Source: Streptomyces sp. NBC_00358
GTDB taxonomy: Bacteria; Actinomycetota; Actinomycetes; Streptomycetales; Streptomycetaceae
NCBI RefSeq assembly: GCF_036099295.1
Contig: NZ_CP107976.1
Location: 3,038,001 to 3,102,000, forward strand
Direction of reading: 5' to 3'
DNA length: 64,000 nt
In this document: positions 50,691 to 62,400 of the stretch, piece by piece
Numbering within the stretch: position 1 is the first letter of the stretch
Layout of the letters: every line of letters starts with the position of its first letter
Notes under the pieces: model-generated
What the model was told of the DNA's origin: nothing
The model's database searches: none
The model's input: only the letters and a program-made list of their open reading frames with translations
Made by a program: the position numbers and the translations under genes

Positions 50691-53666
50691 GTGGCACAGA
50701 CATTCGGTACGCCGTTCATCGGCCGAGGGGACGAACTCGCCCGGCTCACCGGCGTGCTGGAGCGCGCCAGGGAAGGCGACCCCCGCGCCGTCCTGCTGGC
50801 CGGGGACGCCGGCGTCGGCAAGACCCGTACGCTCACGGAAGCCGCGGAGCACGCGGCCGCCGCCGGGATGACCGTGCTGACCGGCCACTGCGTGGACCTC
50901 GGCGACGTGGGCCTGCCGTACCTCCCGTTCACGGAGATCCTCGGCGCGGCGGCGGCCGACGACCGCTTCGCCCAGGCCCTGGCGTCCCACCCGGCGGTGC
51001 ACCGGCTGACCGGCTCCGGTCCGGGGACCGGCACCGCACCGGACCCCGACGGCCGGCTCCAGCTCTTCGAGGGCATCGCGGGTCTCCTCGCCGACCTGGC
51101 CGACATCGCCCCGCTCCTGCTGGTCCTCGAAGACCTCCACTGGGCGGACCAGTCCTCCCGCGACCTGCTGCGCTTCCTGCTCAGCCGGGGCGTGCTCCAG
51201 CGGCCCGCGCCCGGCGGCCCCGCCCGGCGCCTCGCGGTCTTCGCCTCGTACCGCGCCGACGACCTGCACCGCCGCCACCCCCTGCGCCCGCTGCTCGCCG
51301 AGCTGATCCGGCTCCCCGCCGTGGACCGGCTGGAGCTGCGGCCGATGGCCGACGCCGACGTGGCCCGGCTCGTGCGCGCGCTCGGCACCGGCCCGGTCTC
51401 CGACACCACGGTCCGCCGCATCGTCGACCGCGCCGAGGGAAACGCCTTCTACGCCGAGGAGTTGCTCGCCGCGCTGCCCGGTGACGACGACCCGGCCACG
51501 CACGCCATGCCCAGCGGGCTGGCCGACGTCCTGCTCATCCGCATCGAGCAACTCTCCGAGACCGCCCAGCAGGTGCTGCGCACGGCGGCCGTCGCGGGGC
51601 GCCGCGTCGAGCACGAACTGCTGCGTGAGGCCGTACAACTGCCGGAGGAAGAACTGGAGTCGGCGCTGCGCGAGGCCGTGGGCCATCAACTGCTGCTCCC
51701 CGGGGACGACGCGACCTACTCCTTCCGGCACGCGCTCACCCGCGAGGCCGTGTACGCGGACCTGCTGCCCGGCGAGCGCGTCCGGCTGCACCGGCGGTTC
51801 GCCGAACTCCTCACGGGACACGCCCGTTCGGCACAGAACGCGGCGGAACGCGCCCATCACTCACGCGAGAGCCACGACCTGGCCGCCGCGCTCACCGCCT
51901 CCCTCGAAGCCGCCGACCACGCCCAGCGCGTCGGCGCGCCCGCCGAGGAACTGCGCCATCTGGAGGCCACGCTCGAACTGTGGCCCGCGGTGGACGCCGC
52001 CGCCCGCCCCGAGGGCTGCGGCACGGTCGCCCTCACCCTGCGTGCCTCGGCGGCGGCCGCCCGCGCCGGCGAGACCCATCGCGCGGTCCATCTCACCCGC
52101 GACGCGCTCGCCCGGGCCGGCACGGACGCCGACTCCGAGCTCGCAGCCCGGGTGCGGTACACCCTCGCGGGCAACCTGATGCGGATCGACAGCCTGAAGG
52201 CCGCGTTCACCTACAGCAGCGAGGCCCTCGCGATGATCCCCGCCGAACCGCCCTCGCCCACCTGGGTGTGGGCGGCGGCGACCCATGCCATGGCCGCCCG
52301 CTACGTGGGACGGGACGAGGACGCCGAGCGGGTCGCCCGGCAGGCGCTCGACACCGCCGAGCGACTCCGACTGGCGGACGCCCAGGCCGACTTGACGATC
52401 TCCCTGGTCGGTATGGAGGCCGACAACCGGCGCACCCCCAAGGGCCGCGAACGGCTGCGCCGGGCCCGTGAACTGGCCCGCGGCGCCGGCAACTTCCCGG
52501 TGGAGATGCGGGCGCTGTTCAACCTGGCCATCGGGTGCTACGAGTCCGGCGACCTGGACGAGTGCCTGACGTGGCTCGGCGACGGCGTGGACCGCGCCCG
52601 CCGCGCCGGTCTCCTCTCCTCGCCGTACGCCCTGGAGCTGCGCTACCTCCAGTCCCTGGTGCTCTACACGCTGGGCCGTTGGGACGAGTGCGCGCGAGCC
52701 GCCGCCGAGGACGCCGAACTGCTGCCGGTGGCGGGCGGGTTCGCGACGGGTCCGGCTCTGTACGTCGCCCTCGCCCGCGGCGGGCACGAGGCGGCCGTCA
52801 GCGGCGCCCGCGCACTGCTCGACCGGCCCTTCGACTGGATGGCGACACTCGTCGCGAGCATCGTGCTGACCGACGCCGCGGCGCAGAGCGGCGACGCCGA
52901 GGAGTCCGTACGGCGGCTGCGCGACGCGGCCGAGTCCCTCACCGACGTCTCCGGTGGCGACCGGCCGCCCGTCATGGTGCGGCTCGCCGCGCTCGCGCTG
53001 TCGGGGGTCGCGGACGCCGCCGAGGAGTCCCGCCGGTCCGGCGACCGGGCGGGCGCCGACCGCTGGGCGGACACCGCGACCGAACTGGTGGAGCTCGCGA
53101 GGAGCACGGCGGCCCAGGGCACGAAGGGCGCCGAGCAGGGACCCGAAGGACTGGCCTGGCTCGCCCGCGCGGAGGCGGAGTGGCTGCGCGCCCGCAGCGG
53201 TCCGGACGTGGCGGCCTGGGAGCGGGCCGTGACCGCGTTCGGCTACGGCGACCCCTACGAACTGGCCCGCGGCAGACGGCGGCTCGCGGAGGCCCTCCTC
53301 GCGGCCGGCCGGCGCGAGGAGGCCGCCGAGCAGGCCCGCGCCGCACAGGACACGGCCCTGCGCCTCGGCGCGTTGCCGCTGCGCGAGGCGCTGGACGCGC
53401 TCGTCCGGCGCGGGGGCCTTTCCGAGTCACCGGCCGCCGGGGAGCGCATCGCCGCGCTGACCGCCCGGGAGAGCGATGTGCTGCGGCTGCTCGGCCGGGG
53501 GCGTACGAACCGCCAGATCGGCGAGGAGCTGTTCATCAGCGGCAAGACGGCGAGCGTCCATGTCTCGAACATCCTCGCCAAGCTGGGCGCCGCGAGCCGC
53601 ACCGAGGCCGTGGCCATCGCCTACCGCGAGGGCCTGATCGAGCCGGAGACGACACCGTCCGCGTGA
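50691..53666 (+). CDS. Large ATP-binding LuxR (LAL) transcriptional regulator
   Basis: 991 residues. N-terminal AAA/STAND ATPase with Walker A GDAGVGKTRT at about 38-47 and Walker B LLLVLEDLHWADQSS; a long helical, TPR-like middle (YTLAGNLMRIDSLKAAFTYS); and a C-terminal LuxR helix-turn-helix at about 924-983 (LTARESDVLRLLGRGRTNRQ, IGEELFISGKTASVHVSNIL). Such regulators activate carbohydrate or secondary-metabolite genes on ligand binding. Start GTG 50691 (VAQTFGTPFIGRG); the frame is open 650 codons further upstream but overlaps the MFS gene. No obvious target beside it. Confidence 0.9.
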   Translation: MAQTFGTPFIGRGDELARLTGVLERAREGDPRAVLLAGDAGVGKTRTLTEAAEHAAAAGMTVLTGHCVDLGDVGLPYLPFTEILGAAAADDRFAQALASHPAVHRLTGSGPGTGTAPDPDGRLQLFEGIAGLLADLADIAPLLLVLEDLHWADQSSRDLLRFLLSRGVLQRPAPGGPARRLAVFASYRADDLHRRHPLRPLLAELIRLPAVDRLELRPMADADVARLVRALGTGPVSDTTVRRIVDRAEGNAFYAEELLAALPGDDDPATHAMPSGLADVLLIRIEQLSETAQQVLRTAAVAGRRVEHELLREAVQLPEEELESALREAVGHQLLLPGDDATYSFRHALTREAVYADLLPGERVRLHRRFAELLTGHARSAQNAAERAHHSRESHDLAAALTASLEAADHAQRVGAPAEELRHLEATLELWPAVDAAARPEGCGTVALTLRASAAAARAGETHRAVHLTRDALARAGTDADSELAARVRYTLAGNLMRIDSLKAAFTYSSEALAMIPAEPPSPTWVWAAATHAMAARYVGRDEDAERVARQALDTAERLRLADAQADLTISLVGMEADNRRTPKGRERLRRARELARGAGNFPVEMRALFNLAIGCYESGDLDECLTWLGDGVDRARRAGLLSSPYALELRYLQSLVLYTLGRWDECARAAAEDAELLPVAGGFATGPALYVALARGGHEAAVSGARALLDRPFDWMATLVASIVLTDAAAQSGDAEESVRRLRDAAESLTDVSGGDRPPVMVRLAALALSGVADAAEESRRSGDRAGADRWADTATELVELARSTAAQGTKGAEQGPEGLAWLARAEAEWLRARSGPDVAAWERAVTAFGYGDPYELARGRRRLAEALLAAGRREEAAEQARAAQDTALRLGALPLREALDALVRRGGLSESPAAGERIAALTARESDVLRLLGRGRTNRQIGEELFISGKTASVHVSNILAKLGAASRTEAVAIAYREGLIEPETTPSA

Positions 53667-53715
53667 GGTGTCCCGCGGCCGGCTGCCGTGCGGCCGAGGT
53701 GTCCCGCGACGCGTG

Positions 53716-53747
53716 AGGGCCGGGACACCCGTGGGTGTCCCGGCCCT
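53716..53747. terminator. Hairpin terminator LuxR / serA
   Basis: AGGGCCGGGACACCC pairs with GGGTGTCCCGGCCCT (15 bp) around GT, between convergent genes. Confidence 0.85.
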
Positions 53748-53781
53748 CTGCCGCCGTGTGAAAGGCCGTGGTGATCGGACC

Positions 53782-55371
53782 TCAGACGAGGTTGACCGAT
53801 CGCGCCGACGTCGCGCCGATCTCGTCGGAGAGCTCGGTGAGGACGCTCTGCGGCACCGTGTCGTCGACGGTGAGGACCGCGAGGGCCTCGCCGCCGACGG
53901 CCGCGCGGGCGACCTGCATGCCGGCGATGTTGATGCCGGACTCGCCGAGGATGCGGCCGACGGTGCCGACGACACCGGGACGGTCCTCGTAGCTCAGCAC
54001 GACCATGTGGTCGGCGAGCGCGAGGTCCACGTCGTACTCGCCGACGGCGACGATCTTCTGCAGGTGCTTCGGGCCGGCCAGCGTGCCGGAGACCGAGATC
54101 TCCTGGCCGTCGCTGAGCGTGCCGCGCACGGTGACCACGTTGCGGTGGTCGGGCGACTCCGAGCTGGTCGTCAGCCGGACCTCGACACCGCGCTCCTGCG
54201 CGAACAGCGGGGCGTTGACGTACGAGACGGTCTCGTCGACGACGTCCTCGAACACACCCTTGAGCGCGGAGAGTTCGAGCACCTTGACGTCGTGCTGGGT
54301 GATCTCGCCGTACACCTCGACGTCGAGGCGGACCGCGACCTCGCCCGCGAGGGCGGTGAAGATGCGGCCGAGCTTCTCGGCGAGCGGCAGACCGGGCTTG
54401 ACGTCCTCGGCGATCACGCCGCCCTGGACGTTGACCGCGTCCGGGACGAGCTCACCGGCGAGGGCGAGACGCACCGAGCGGGCGACCGAGATACCGGCCT
54501 TCTCCTGGGCCTCGTCCGTGGAGGCGCCGAGGTGCGGGGTGCAGACGACCTCGTCGAGCTCGAACAGCGGGGAGTCCGTGCAGGGCTCCTTCGCGTACAC
54601 GTCGAGGCCGGCGCCGGCGACGCGGCCCTCCTTGAGCGCCGAGTACAGCGCCTCCTCGTCGACGATCCCGCCGCGCGCGGCGTTGACGATACGGACCGTC
54701 GGCTTGACCTTGTGCAGCGCCTCGTCGCCGATGAGACCGAGGGTCTCGGGGGTCTTCGGCAGGTGCACGGTGATGAAGTCCGAGACCTCGAGCAGCTCGT
54801 CGAGGGTGAGGATCTTGACGCCCATCTGCGCGGCCCGCGCGGGCTGGATGTAGGGGTCGTAGGCGACGACCTTCATCCCGAACGCGGACATGCGCTGCGC
54901 GACGAGCGCGCCGATGCGGCCGAGGCCGACGACACCGAGGGTCTTCTCGGCGAGTTCGACACCGGTGTACTTGCTGCGCTTCCACTCCCCGTTCTTCAGG
55001 GCCGTGTTGGCCTGCGGGATGTGGCGCGCGGTGGCGAGAAGGAGACCGCAGGCCAGCTCGGCCGCGGTCACGATGTTCGAGGTCGGGGCGTTGACGACCA
55101 TCACGCCGGCCTTGGTGGCGGAGGAGACGTCGACGTTGTCCAGACCGACGCCGGCTCGTGCGACGACCTTCAGCTTCTTGGCGGCGGCGACGGCCTCGGC
55201 GTCGACCTTGGTGGCCGAGCGGATCAGAATGGCGTCGACGTCTGCGATGGCGGGCAGCAGTTCGGCGCGGTCCGCGCCGTTGCAGTGCCGGATCTCGAAG
55301 TCCGGGCCCAGGGCGTCCACAGTCGCGGGCGACAGCTCTTCAGCGATGAGTACGACAGGTTTCGAGCTCAC
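53782..55371 (-). CDS. serA: D-3-phosphoglycerate dehydrogenase
   Basis: 529 residues. First step of serine synthesis, NAD-dependent. N-terminal substrate and NAD domains (about 1-310) with GLGRIG, ARGGIVDEEAL (Arg), LDVYAKEP (Glu) and PHLGASTDEAQ (His) as the catalytic set. An allosteric substrate-binding domain follows, then a C-terminal ACT domain (about 455-529: HMVVLSYEDRPGVVGTVGRI) for serine feedback: the long, actinobacterial type. GTG start at 55371 with GAGGA 6 bases upstream; longer frames lack support. Confidence 0.95.
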   Translation of the reverse strand: MSSKPVVLIAEELSPATVDALGPDFEIRHCNGADRAELLPAIADVDAILIRSATKVDAEAVAAAKKLKVVARAGVGLDNVDVSSATKAGVMVVNAPTSNIVTAAELACGLLLATARHIPQANTALKNGEWKRSKYTGVELAEKTLGVVGLGRIGALVAQRMSAFGMKVVAYDPYIQPARAAQMGVKILTLDELLEVSDFITVHLPKTPETLGLIGDEALHKVKPTVRIVNAARGGIVDEEALYSALKEGRVAGAGLDVYAKEPCTDSPLFELDEVVCTPHLGASTDEAQEKAGISVARSVRLALAGELVPDAVNVQGGVIAEDVKPGLPLAEKLGRIFTALAGEVAVRLDVEVYGEITQHDVKVLELSALKGVFEDVVDETVSYVNAPLFAQERGVEVRLTTSSESPDHRNVVTVRGTLSDGQEISVSGTLAGPKHLQKIVAVGEYDVDLALADHMVVLSYEDRPGVVGTVGRILGESGINIAGMQVARAAVGGEALAVLTVDDTVPQSVLTELSDEIGATSARSVNLV

Positions 55372-55678
55372 GTGAGTCCTCACAAGTCCAATGCGGACGG
55401 CCGTCCCGACGGCCGCAGGCGGTGGAGGGTTTGTAGCGGCCCCGGGGTGTGCCTGCACTTCTTGGGGGCCGCTTGAGCCGCGTGGAAGACGCACGACGCT
55501 GTGGGCCTGACGCGTTGTTGATGTGGAGCAGTGTAGTGGCGCCGAAGAGGTCGTCCTGCGCCTCCGCGGAAGGATCACCCGTCCGTGGCTGGACGGGATG
55601 TCCAAGACCGTGGCCATCGGTGTTACCCGGGGTTCGACGAGGGGCCGGAGCTTGCTGCCCGGCCCCCCGTCGTGCGGC
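55372..55678. other. Intergenic region serA / ilvC
   Basis: 307 bases. Holds the serA promoter region and the ilvC terminator (55635-55672). No gene is seen. Confidence 0.6.
55635..55672 (-). terminator. Hairpin terminator of ilvC
   Basis: CGACG and GGGGCCGG pair with CCGGCCCC and CGTCG (13 bp with one mismatch), 7 bases after the ilvC stop. Confidence 0.75.
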
Positions 55679-56815
<1,137 letters not shown>

Positions 56816-57343
56816 TTAGGCCGACCGGTCCAGTGCGCGCAGTGACCGGTCGGTGATCGAACGCGCCCCGCGTCCGATCGCGATCGTGCCGGACTGGACC
56901 AGCTCCTTGATGCCGAACGGCTCCAGCATCTTGAGCATGGCCTCCAGCTTGTCGGCGCCGCCCGTGGCCTCGATCGTGACGGCCTCCGGGGAGACGTCGA
57001 CGGTCTTGGCACGGAACAGCTGAACGATCTCGACGATCTGGGAGCGCGTCTCGTTGTCGGCGCGCACCTTCACCAGAACGAGTTCCCGCTGAACGGCGGA
57101 ACCGGGCTCCAGCTCCACGATCTTCAGGACGTTGACGAGCTTGTTGAGCTGCTTGGTGACCTGTTCGAGCGGAAGTGCCTCGATCACGTTCACCACGATG
57201 GTGATGCGGGAGATCTCGGGGTGCTCGGTGACACCGACCGCGAGCGAGTCGATGTTGAAGCCGCGCCGGGAGAACAGGGCGGTGATCCGGGCGAGGACAC
57301 CGGGCTTGTTCTCGACGAGGACGGAGAGGGTGTGCTTGCTCAT
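56816..57343 (-). CDS. ilvN: Acetolactate synthase small (regulatory) subunit
   Basis: 175 residues. Regulatory partner of IlvB, giving valine feedback. N-terminal ACT domain (MSKHTLSVLVENKPGVLARI, FSRRGFNIDSLAVG) and a C-terminal ACT-like domain (LVLVKVRADNETRSQIVEIV, MLEPFGIKELVQSG). ATG at 57343; the long open frame upstream overlaps ilvB in another frame. It lies 20 bases after ilvB: translationally linked operon. Confidence 0.96.
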   Translation of the reverse strand: MSKHTLSVLVENKPGVLARITALFSRRGFNIDSLAVGVTEHPEISRITIVVNVIEALPLEQVTKQLNKLVNVLKIVELEPGSAVQRELVLVKVRADNETRSQIVEIVQLFRAKTVDVSPEAVTIEATGGADKLEAMLKMLEPFGIKELVQSGTIAIGRGARSITDRSLRALDRSA

Positions 57344-57363
57344 GGGTCTGACTCGGCTCTCTC

Positions 57364-59220
57364 TCAGTCGTCTTCGTTGTCGCCGAAGTCGGGGCGGACG
57401 TCCCGGGCGAACATGACCTCGTCGTTGGAGGTGCCGGCGGCGACCATCGGCCACACCATCGCGTCCTCGTGGACGATGAAGTCGACCACGACCGGGCGGT
57501 CGTTGATCGAGTTCGCCTCCTCGATCACCTTGTCGAGGTCGTCCGGGGACTCGCAGCGGATGGCGTGGCAGCCCATCGCCTCCGACAGCTTCACGAAGTC
57601 GGGGACGCGGGTGCCGGCGCTCGGCTGCTTGCCGTCCGCGTCCGGGCCGCTGTGCAGCACGGTGTTGGAGTAGCGCTGGTTGTAGAAGAGGGTCTGCCAC
57701 TGGCGGACCATCCCGAGGGCGCCGTTGTTGATGATGGCGACCTTGATCGGGATGTTGTTCAGGGCGCAGGTGGTGAGTTCCTGGTTGGTCATCTGGAAGC
57801 AGCCGTCGCCGTCGACCGCCCAGACCGTGCGGTCCGGCTGTCCGGCCTTCGCGCCCATCGCGGCCGGGACCGCGTAGCCCATCGTTCCGGCGCCGCCGGA
57901 GTTCAGCCAGGTCGAGGGCTGCTCGTACTGGATGTAGTGCGCGGCCCACATCTGGTGCTGTCCGACGCCCGCCGCGAAGATCGTGCCCTCGGGGGCGAGC
58001 TGTCCGATGCGTTCGATGACCTGCTGGGGCGAGAGCGAGCCGTTGTCGGGCTGCTCGTAGCCGAGCGGGTAGGTCTCGCGCCAGCGGTTGAGGTCGTTCC
58101 ACCAGGCGGTGTAGTCGCCGGTGATGCCCTCGGCGTGCTCCTTCTGGACCGCCTGGACGAGGTCGGCGATGACCTCGCGGGCGTCGCCGACGATCGGCAC
58201 GTCGGCGGCGCGGTTCTTGCCGATCTCGGCCGGGTCGATGTCGGCGTGGACGATCTTCGCGAAGGGGGCGAAGCTGTCCAGCTTGCCGGTGACCCGGTCG
58301 TCGAAGCGGGCTCCGAGGGCGACGATCAGGTCGGCCTTCTGCAGCGCGGTGACGGCGGTGACCGATCCGTGCATGCCCGGCATTCCCACGTGCAGCGGGT
58401 GGCTGTCGGGGAACGCGCCGAGCGCCATCAGGGTGGTGGTGACGGGCGCGCCGGTGAGTTCGGCGAGGATCTTCAGCTCGGCGGTGGCGTTCGCCTTGAG
58501 GACGCCGCCGCCGACGTACAGCACGGGTCGCTTGGCCTGGCCGAGCAGCTTGGCGGCCTCGCGGATCTGCTTGGCGTGCGGCTTGGTCACCGGGCGGTAT
58601 CCCGGCAGGTCGCTCTGCGGCGGCCACGAGAACGTCGTCTGGGCCTGCAGCACGTCCTTCGGGATGTCGACGAGGACCGGACCCGGGCGGCCGGTCGAGG
58701 CGATGTGGAACGCCTCGGCGATCGCCTTCGGGATGTCCTCGGGCTTGGTGACCAGGAAGCTGTGCTTGGTGATCGGCATCGTGATACCGACGATGTCCGC
58801 CTCCTGGAAGGCGTCCGTGCCGATCGCCTTGGTGACGACCTGGCCGGTGATGGCGACCAGCGGCACGGAGTCCATCATGGCGTCCGCGATCGGCGTCACG
58901 AGGTTTGTCGCACCCGGGCCCGACGTGGCCATGCAGACACCGACCTTGCCGGTGGCCTGCGCGTAGCCGGTGGCCGCGTGACCCGCACCCTGCTCATGAC
59001 GGACGAGCACGTGGCGCAGCCTGCTCGAGTCCATCATCGGGTCGTACGCCGGAAGGATCGTCCCGCCGGGAATGCCGAATACGATCTCGGCCCCGACCTC
59101 CTCGAGCGAGCGGATGAGGGACTTCGCGCCCGTGACGTGCTCAAGGGCGGACTGCTGTCCTCCGGAACGGGGCCGCGGCTGCGGATGGTGGGCCCCGGTG
59201 GCCTGCTCGGTCATCGGCAT
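57364..59220 (-). CDS. ilvB: Acetolactate synthase large (catalytic) subunit
   Basis: 618 residues, ThDP/FAD/Mg enzyme. Condenses pyruvate with pyruvate or 2-ketobutyrate. The ThDP-activating Glu is in [18 protein letters not shown]; the Mg/ThDP motif is [21 protein letters not shown] 30-residue variable leader precedes [23 protein letters not shown] at 59220 (a second ATG follows two codons later). Expression is probably set by the attenuator directly upstream. Confidence 0.95.
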   Translation of the reverse strand: MPMTEQATGAHHPQPRPRSGGQQSALEHVTGAKSLIRSLEEVGAEIVFGIPGGTILPAYDPMMDSSRLRHVLVRHEQGAGHAATGYAQATGKVGVCMATSGPGATNLVTPIADAMMDSVPLVAITGQVVTKAIGTDAFQEADIVGITMPITKHSFLVTKPEDIPKAIAEAFHIASTGRPGPVLVDIPKDVLQAQTTFSWPPQSDLPGYRPVTKPHAKQIREAAKLLGQAKRPVLYVGGGVLKANATAELKILAELTGAPVTTTLMALGAFPDSHPLHVGMPGMHGSVTAVTALQKADLIVALGARFDDRVTGKLDSFAPFAKIVHADIDPAEIGKNRAADVPIVGDAREVIADLVQAVQKEHAEGITGDYTAWWNDLNRWRETYPLGYEQPDNGSLSPQQVIERIGQLAPEGTIFAAGVGQHQMWAAHYIQYEQPSTWLNSGGAGTMGYAVPAAMGAKAGQPDRTVWAVDGDGCFQMTNQELTTCALNNIPIKVAIINNGALGMVRQWQTLFYNQRYSNTVLHSGPDADGKQPSAGTRVPDFVKLSEAMGCHAIRCESPDDLDKVIEEANSINDRPVVVDFIVHEDAMVWPMVAAGTSNDEVMFARDVRPDFGDNEDD

Positions 59221-59283
59221 TCTCTTCTCGATGCTGAGGGTTTTTGCGACTTTTGTGCGATGTACGACTGGTGCCTGTGCAAC

Positions 59284-59317
59284 AAAAAACCCCTCGTGCC
59301 GTGAGGCAAGCGAGGGG
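59284..59317 (-). terminator. Transcription attenuator of the ilvB-ilvN-ilvC operon
   Basis: On the minus strand, CCCCTCG (59317-59311) then a 2-base bulge and TGCC pair with GGCA and CGAGGGG, followed by TTTTTT: a canonical rho-independent terminator. It lies 55 bases after the leader peptide stop and 65 bases before ilvB, so ribosome stalling upstream could decide read-through. A competing CCGGAG/CTCCGG fold lies between. Confidence 0.88.
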
Positions 59318-59372
59318 AGCGCGCCGGGTGCGGTCGCTGGGTGTTCCGGAGTCCTCCGGTGACCACCCAGCT

Positions 59373-59414
59373 TCAGCCGACGCGCTTTCCAAGTACGAGA
59401 ATTCGGGTGCGCAT
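59373..59414 (-). CDS. ilvL: ilv operon leader peptide
   Basis: 13 residues, [13 protein letters not shown]. The ATG at 59414 is preceded by a GGGGGGAGGG ribosome site with 8-base spacing. It holds Ile-Leu-Val-Leu in a row plus a second Val, that is, codons for the operon's end products. Shortage of charged branched-chain tRNAs would stall the ribosome here and favour antitermination. Too short for normal ORF calling. Confidence 0.9.
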   Translation of the reverse strand: MRTRILVLGKRVG

Positions 59415-59445
59415 GGCATTGACCCTCCCCCCGGCACGCACCGAC

Positions 59446-59451
59446 TGTCAA
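59446..59451 (-). promoter_or_regulatory. Possible -35 element of the ilv promoter
   Basis: TTGACA on the minus strand, overlapping the stop codon of the GGDEF/EAL gene and 32 bases before the leader ATG. No good -10 box is seen at the expected distance, so the promoter may lie elsewhere. Confidence 0.3.
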
Positions 59452-62400
59452 GTAGGTGGGACGGGAGTCTCATTATGTGAACGGAGGGCTGTTCCGCCCC
59501 CGAGAACTACGGGCACACCACTCGTATACACCCCCGCGCCGCCGCCACCCGCGAACACCGGCTCGGCGGGTCCGTTGGGCACCGGATAGTGGCCGGAAGA
59601 GAGCGCTCTGCGCAGCCGGTACTCGTCCAGGGGGCCGGAGAACGCCATCCCCTGCCCATGGGTGCAGCCCATCGCGCGCAGGGCGACGACCTGCTCCGGA
59701 AGATCCACCCCGTCGGCCACGGACTGCAGTCCCAGATCGCCCGCGATCCGCAGCAGCCCGCTGGTGATCTTGTGCAGCCGGGCGGACTCGACGACTCCTT
59801 CGACCAGGCTCCTGTCGAGGCGCAGTACGTCGACGGGGAGCCGCCTGAGTGCCGTGATCGCCGCGTAGCCGCTGCCGAAGCCGTCCAGGGCGATCCGCAC
59901 CCCCAGCCGCCTGAGCGCGTTCAGCCGGCGCTCCAGCTCGTCCAGGGAGACCCGCGGATCGGTGTCGGACAGCTCGATGACCAGGCCGCCGGAGGCGAGC
60001 CCGTGCCGGGTGAGCAGGGACTCCACGGAGCCCAGCGGCATCGAGCGGTCCAGCAGGCGCCGGGCGGTCATCCGGACCGCGACCGGTACCGCGACGCCCG
60101 CGGCGGTGCGCTGGGCGGCCTGCTCGACGGCCTCGTCGAGCATCCAGCGGCCCAGTTCGGCGGTCCGTTCGCCGTCCTCGGCGACGCGCAGGAACTCGGC
60201 GGGCGTGAAGAGCACCCCCTGGGAGGAGCGCCAGCGCGCCTGCGCGGTGACCGAGGCGATCCGGCCGGTCTCCAGCGACACCACGGGCTGGTGCAGCAGG
60301 GCGAACTCGCCGTCCTGGAGCGCGGAACGCAGCCGGGTCGCCAGCTCCGCCTTGCGGACCACGTCCTGCTGCATCTGCGGCGCGTACAGCTCGACGCGGC
60401 CCTTCCCGGCCGCCTTGGCGCGGTACATGGCCAGGTCGGCGTTGCGCAGCAACTCGCCCGCGCCCAGGCCCGGTTCGGCGAAGCCGACGCCGATGGACGC
60501 GGCGACCCGGACATCGTTGCCGTCGATACAGTAGGGCTGGGAGAGCCTGATCCGCAGACGGTCGGCGAGTTCCATTATCTGCTGCTCACGGGCGGTGCGG
60601 TCGCGGCCGCCGTCGCCGACGATGAGGGCCGCGAACTCGTCCCCGCCGAGCCGGGCGGCGGTGTCGCCGTGCCGGACGGAGTCCTGGAGTCTGCGGGCGG
60701 CCTGGACGAGCAGCTCGTCGCCGGCCTGGTGCCCGATCGTGTCGTTGACGGCCTTGAAGCCGTCGAGGTCGATGAAGAGGACGGCGGTGCCCCGGTCGGA
60801 GGAGCGGCGCCCGGACAGGGCCTGCTGGACGCGCCGGGTGAACAGCGCGCGGTTGGGCAGGTCGGTGAGCGGGTCGTGTTCGGCGTTGTGCTGCAACTGC
60901 GCCTGGAGACGGACGCGTTCGGTGACGTCACGGCTGTTGAAGATGAGGCCGCCGTGGTGCCGGTTGACGGTGGACTCCACGTTGAGCCAGCCGCCGTCGC
61001 CGGACCGGAAGCGGCACTCGATACGGGTGGTGGGCTCCTCGGCGTGGCTGGCCGCGAGGAAGCGCCGCACTTCGTGGACCACGCAGCCGAGGTCCTCGGG
61101 GTGGATGAGCGAGGCGAGTTCGGAGCCGACGAGTTCCTCGGCGTCTCGGCCGTAGACCCCGGCGGCGGCCGGGCTGACGTACCTCAGGATGCCGTTCGGC
61201 GCGGCGATCATGATGACATCGCTCGAACCCTGCACCAGGGAGCGGAAGTGGTTCTCCTTCTGGGCCAGTTCCTGGGTGAGGGTGATGTTGTCGAGCAGCA
61301 TGATGCCCTGGCGGACCACGAGGGCGAGGACGACGAGTCCGGCGGTGACGAGCACCACGCGGTCCACCCGGCGGCCGTTCAGGATGTTGTAGAGGATTCC
61401 CAGCGTGCAGACGGCGGCGGCCAGGTAGGGCGTCAGCGCGGCCAGCGATCCGGTGATCGGACGCGTCGCCGGGTAGCGGCCCTGCCCCGGGCCCTGGGGG
61501 TCCGCGTGCCGGTGCCCGCCCTGCTGTCGCTCGTACGACTGTCCGTGCTCGCCGTGCCGCCCCCGGTGATCGTTCGGCCCGGGATCCTGCGGGGCGGCCC
61601 CCGGCGATCCGTGCGGCGCCCGGCTTCCCGGCGGCCCGTGCTCGCCTTCCCGGCGCTGGCCCGGGATGCGCTCGCCGGCCACGCGCGTGTGCCCGTCCGG
61701 GTCGTGCCGGTCCGGGCCGCGACCGTCCGCGCCGAACTCTTCCGCGTCGTGGTCGTCCGCCCCGTAGCCGTCCGGGCCGTACTCGTCGGCGTCCGGGTGC
61801 CCGTGCCGGGTGACGACCCAGGGGGCGTACGCGAGGAGCAGCGAGCCGGCGAACCAGCCGGCGTCGAGGAGTTGACCCGAGTGGTAGGTGTTGTGCAGGA
61901 GGGGCGAGGTGAACAGGGCGTCGCACATCACGGTCAGGGCGAGCGCCCCGATCGCGGTGTTCACCGCCGACCGGTTCACCGACGAGCGCCGGAAGTGGAG
62001 CGCGAGAACCATGCTGACCAGCGCGATGTCCAGCAGCGGATACGCGAGCGACAGCGCGGTGTGCGCGACGCTGGGCCCGTCGAACTTGGCGGCCTGGGCG
62101 AGCGCCAGGCTCCAGGACAGGGTGAGCAGCGATCCGCCGATCAGCCAGGCGTCCAGCGCGAGACACACCCAGCCCGCCCTGGTGACGGGCCGCTTGGCGA
62201 GCACCAGCAGTCCGACGATGGCGGGTGGCGCGAAGCAGAGGAAGAAGAGGTCGGCGTAGCTCGGGCTGGGAACGGGGCGGTCGAGGACCACCTCGTACCA
62301 CCCCCAGACCAGGTTCCCCAGCGAGGCCATCGCCGAGGAGAGCGCGAACAGCAGCCACGCGGGTCGAAAGCGGCTGCGCCGGCTGCGGGCGTAGAGGAAG

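Noticed and set aside
59423..59451. Full sigma-70-type ilv promoter from TTGACA
   Set aside because: The TTGACA is good but 16 to 18 bases downstream the sequence is GGAGGG-like, not a -10 box; kept only as a weak -35 candidate.
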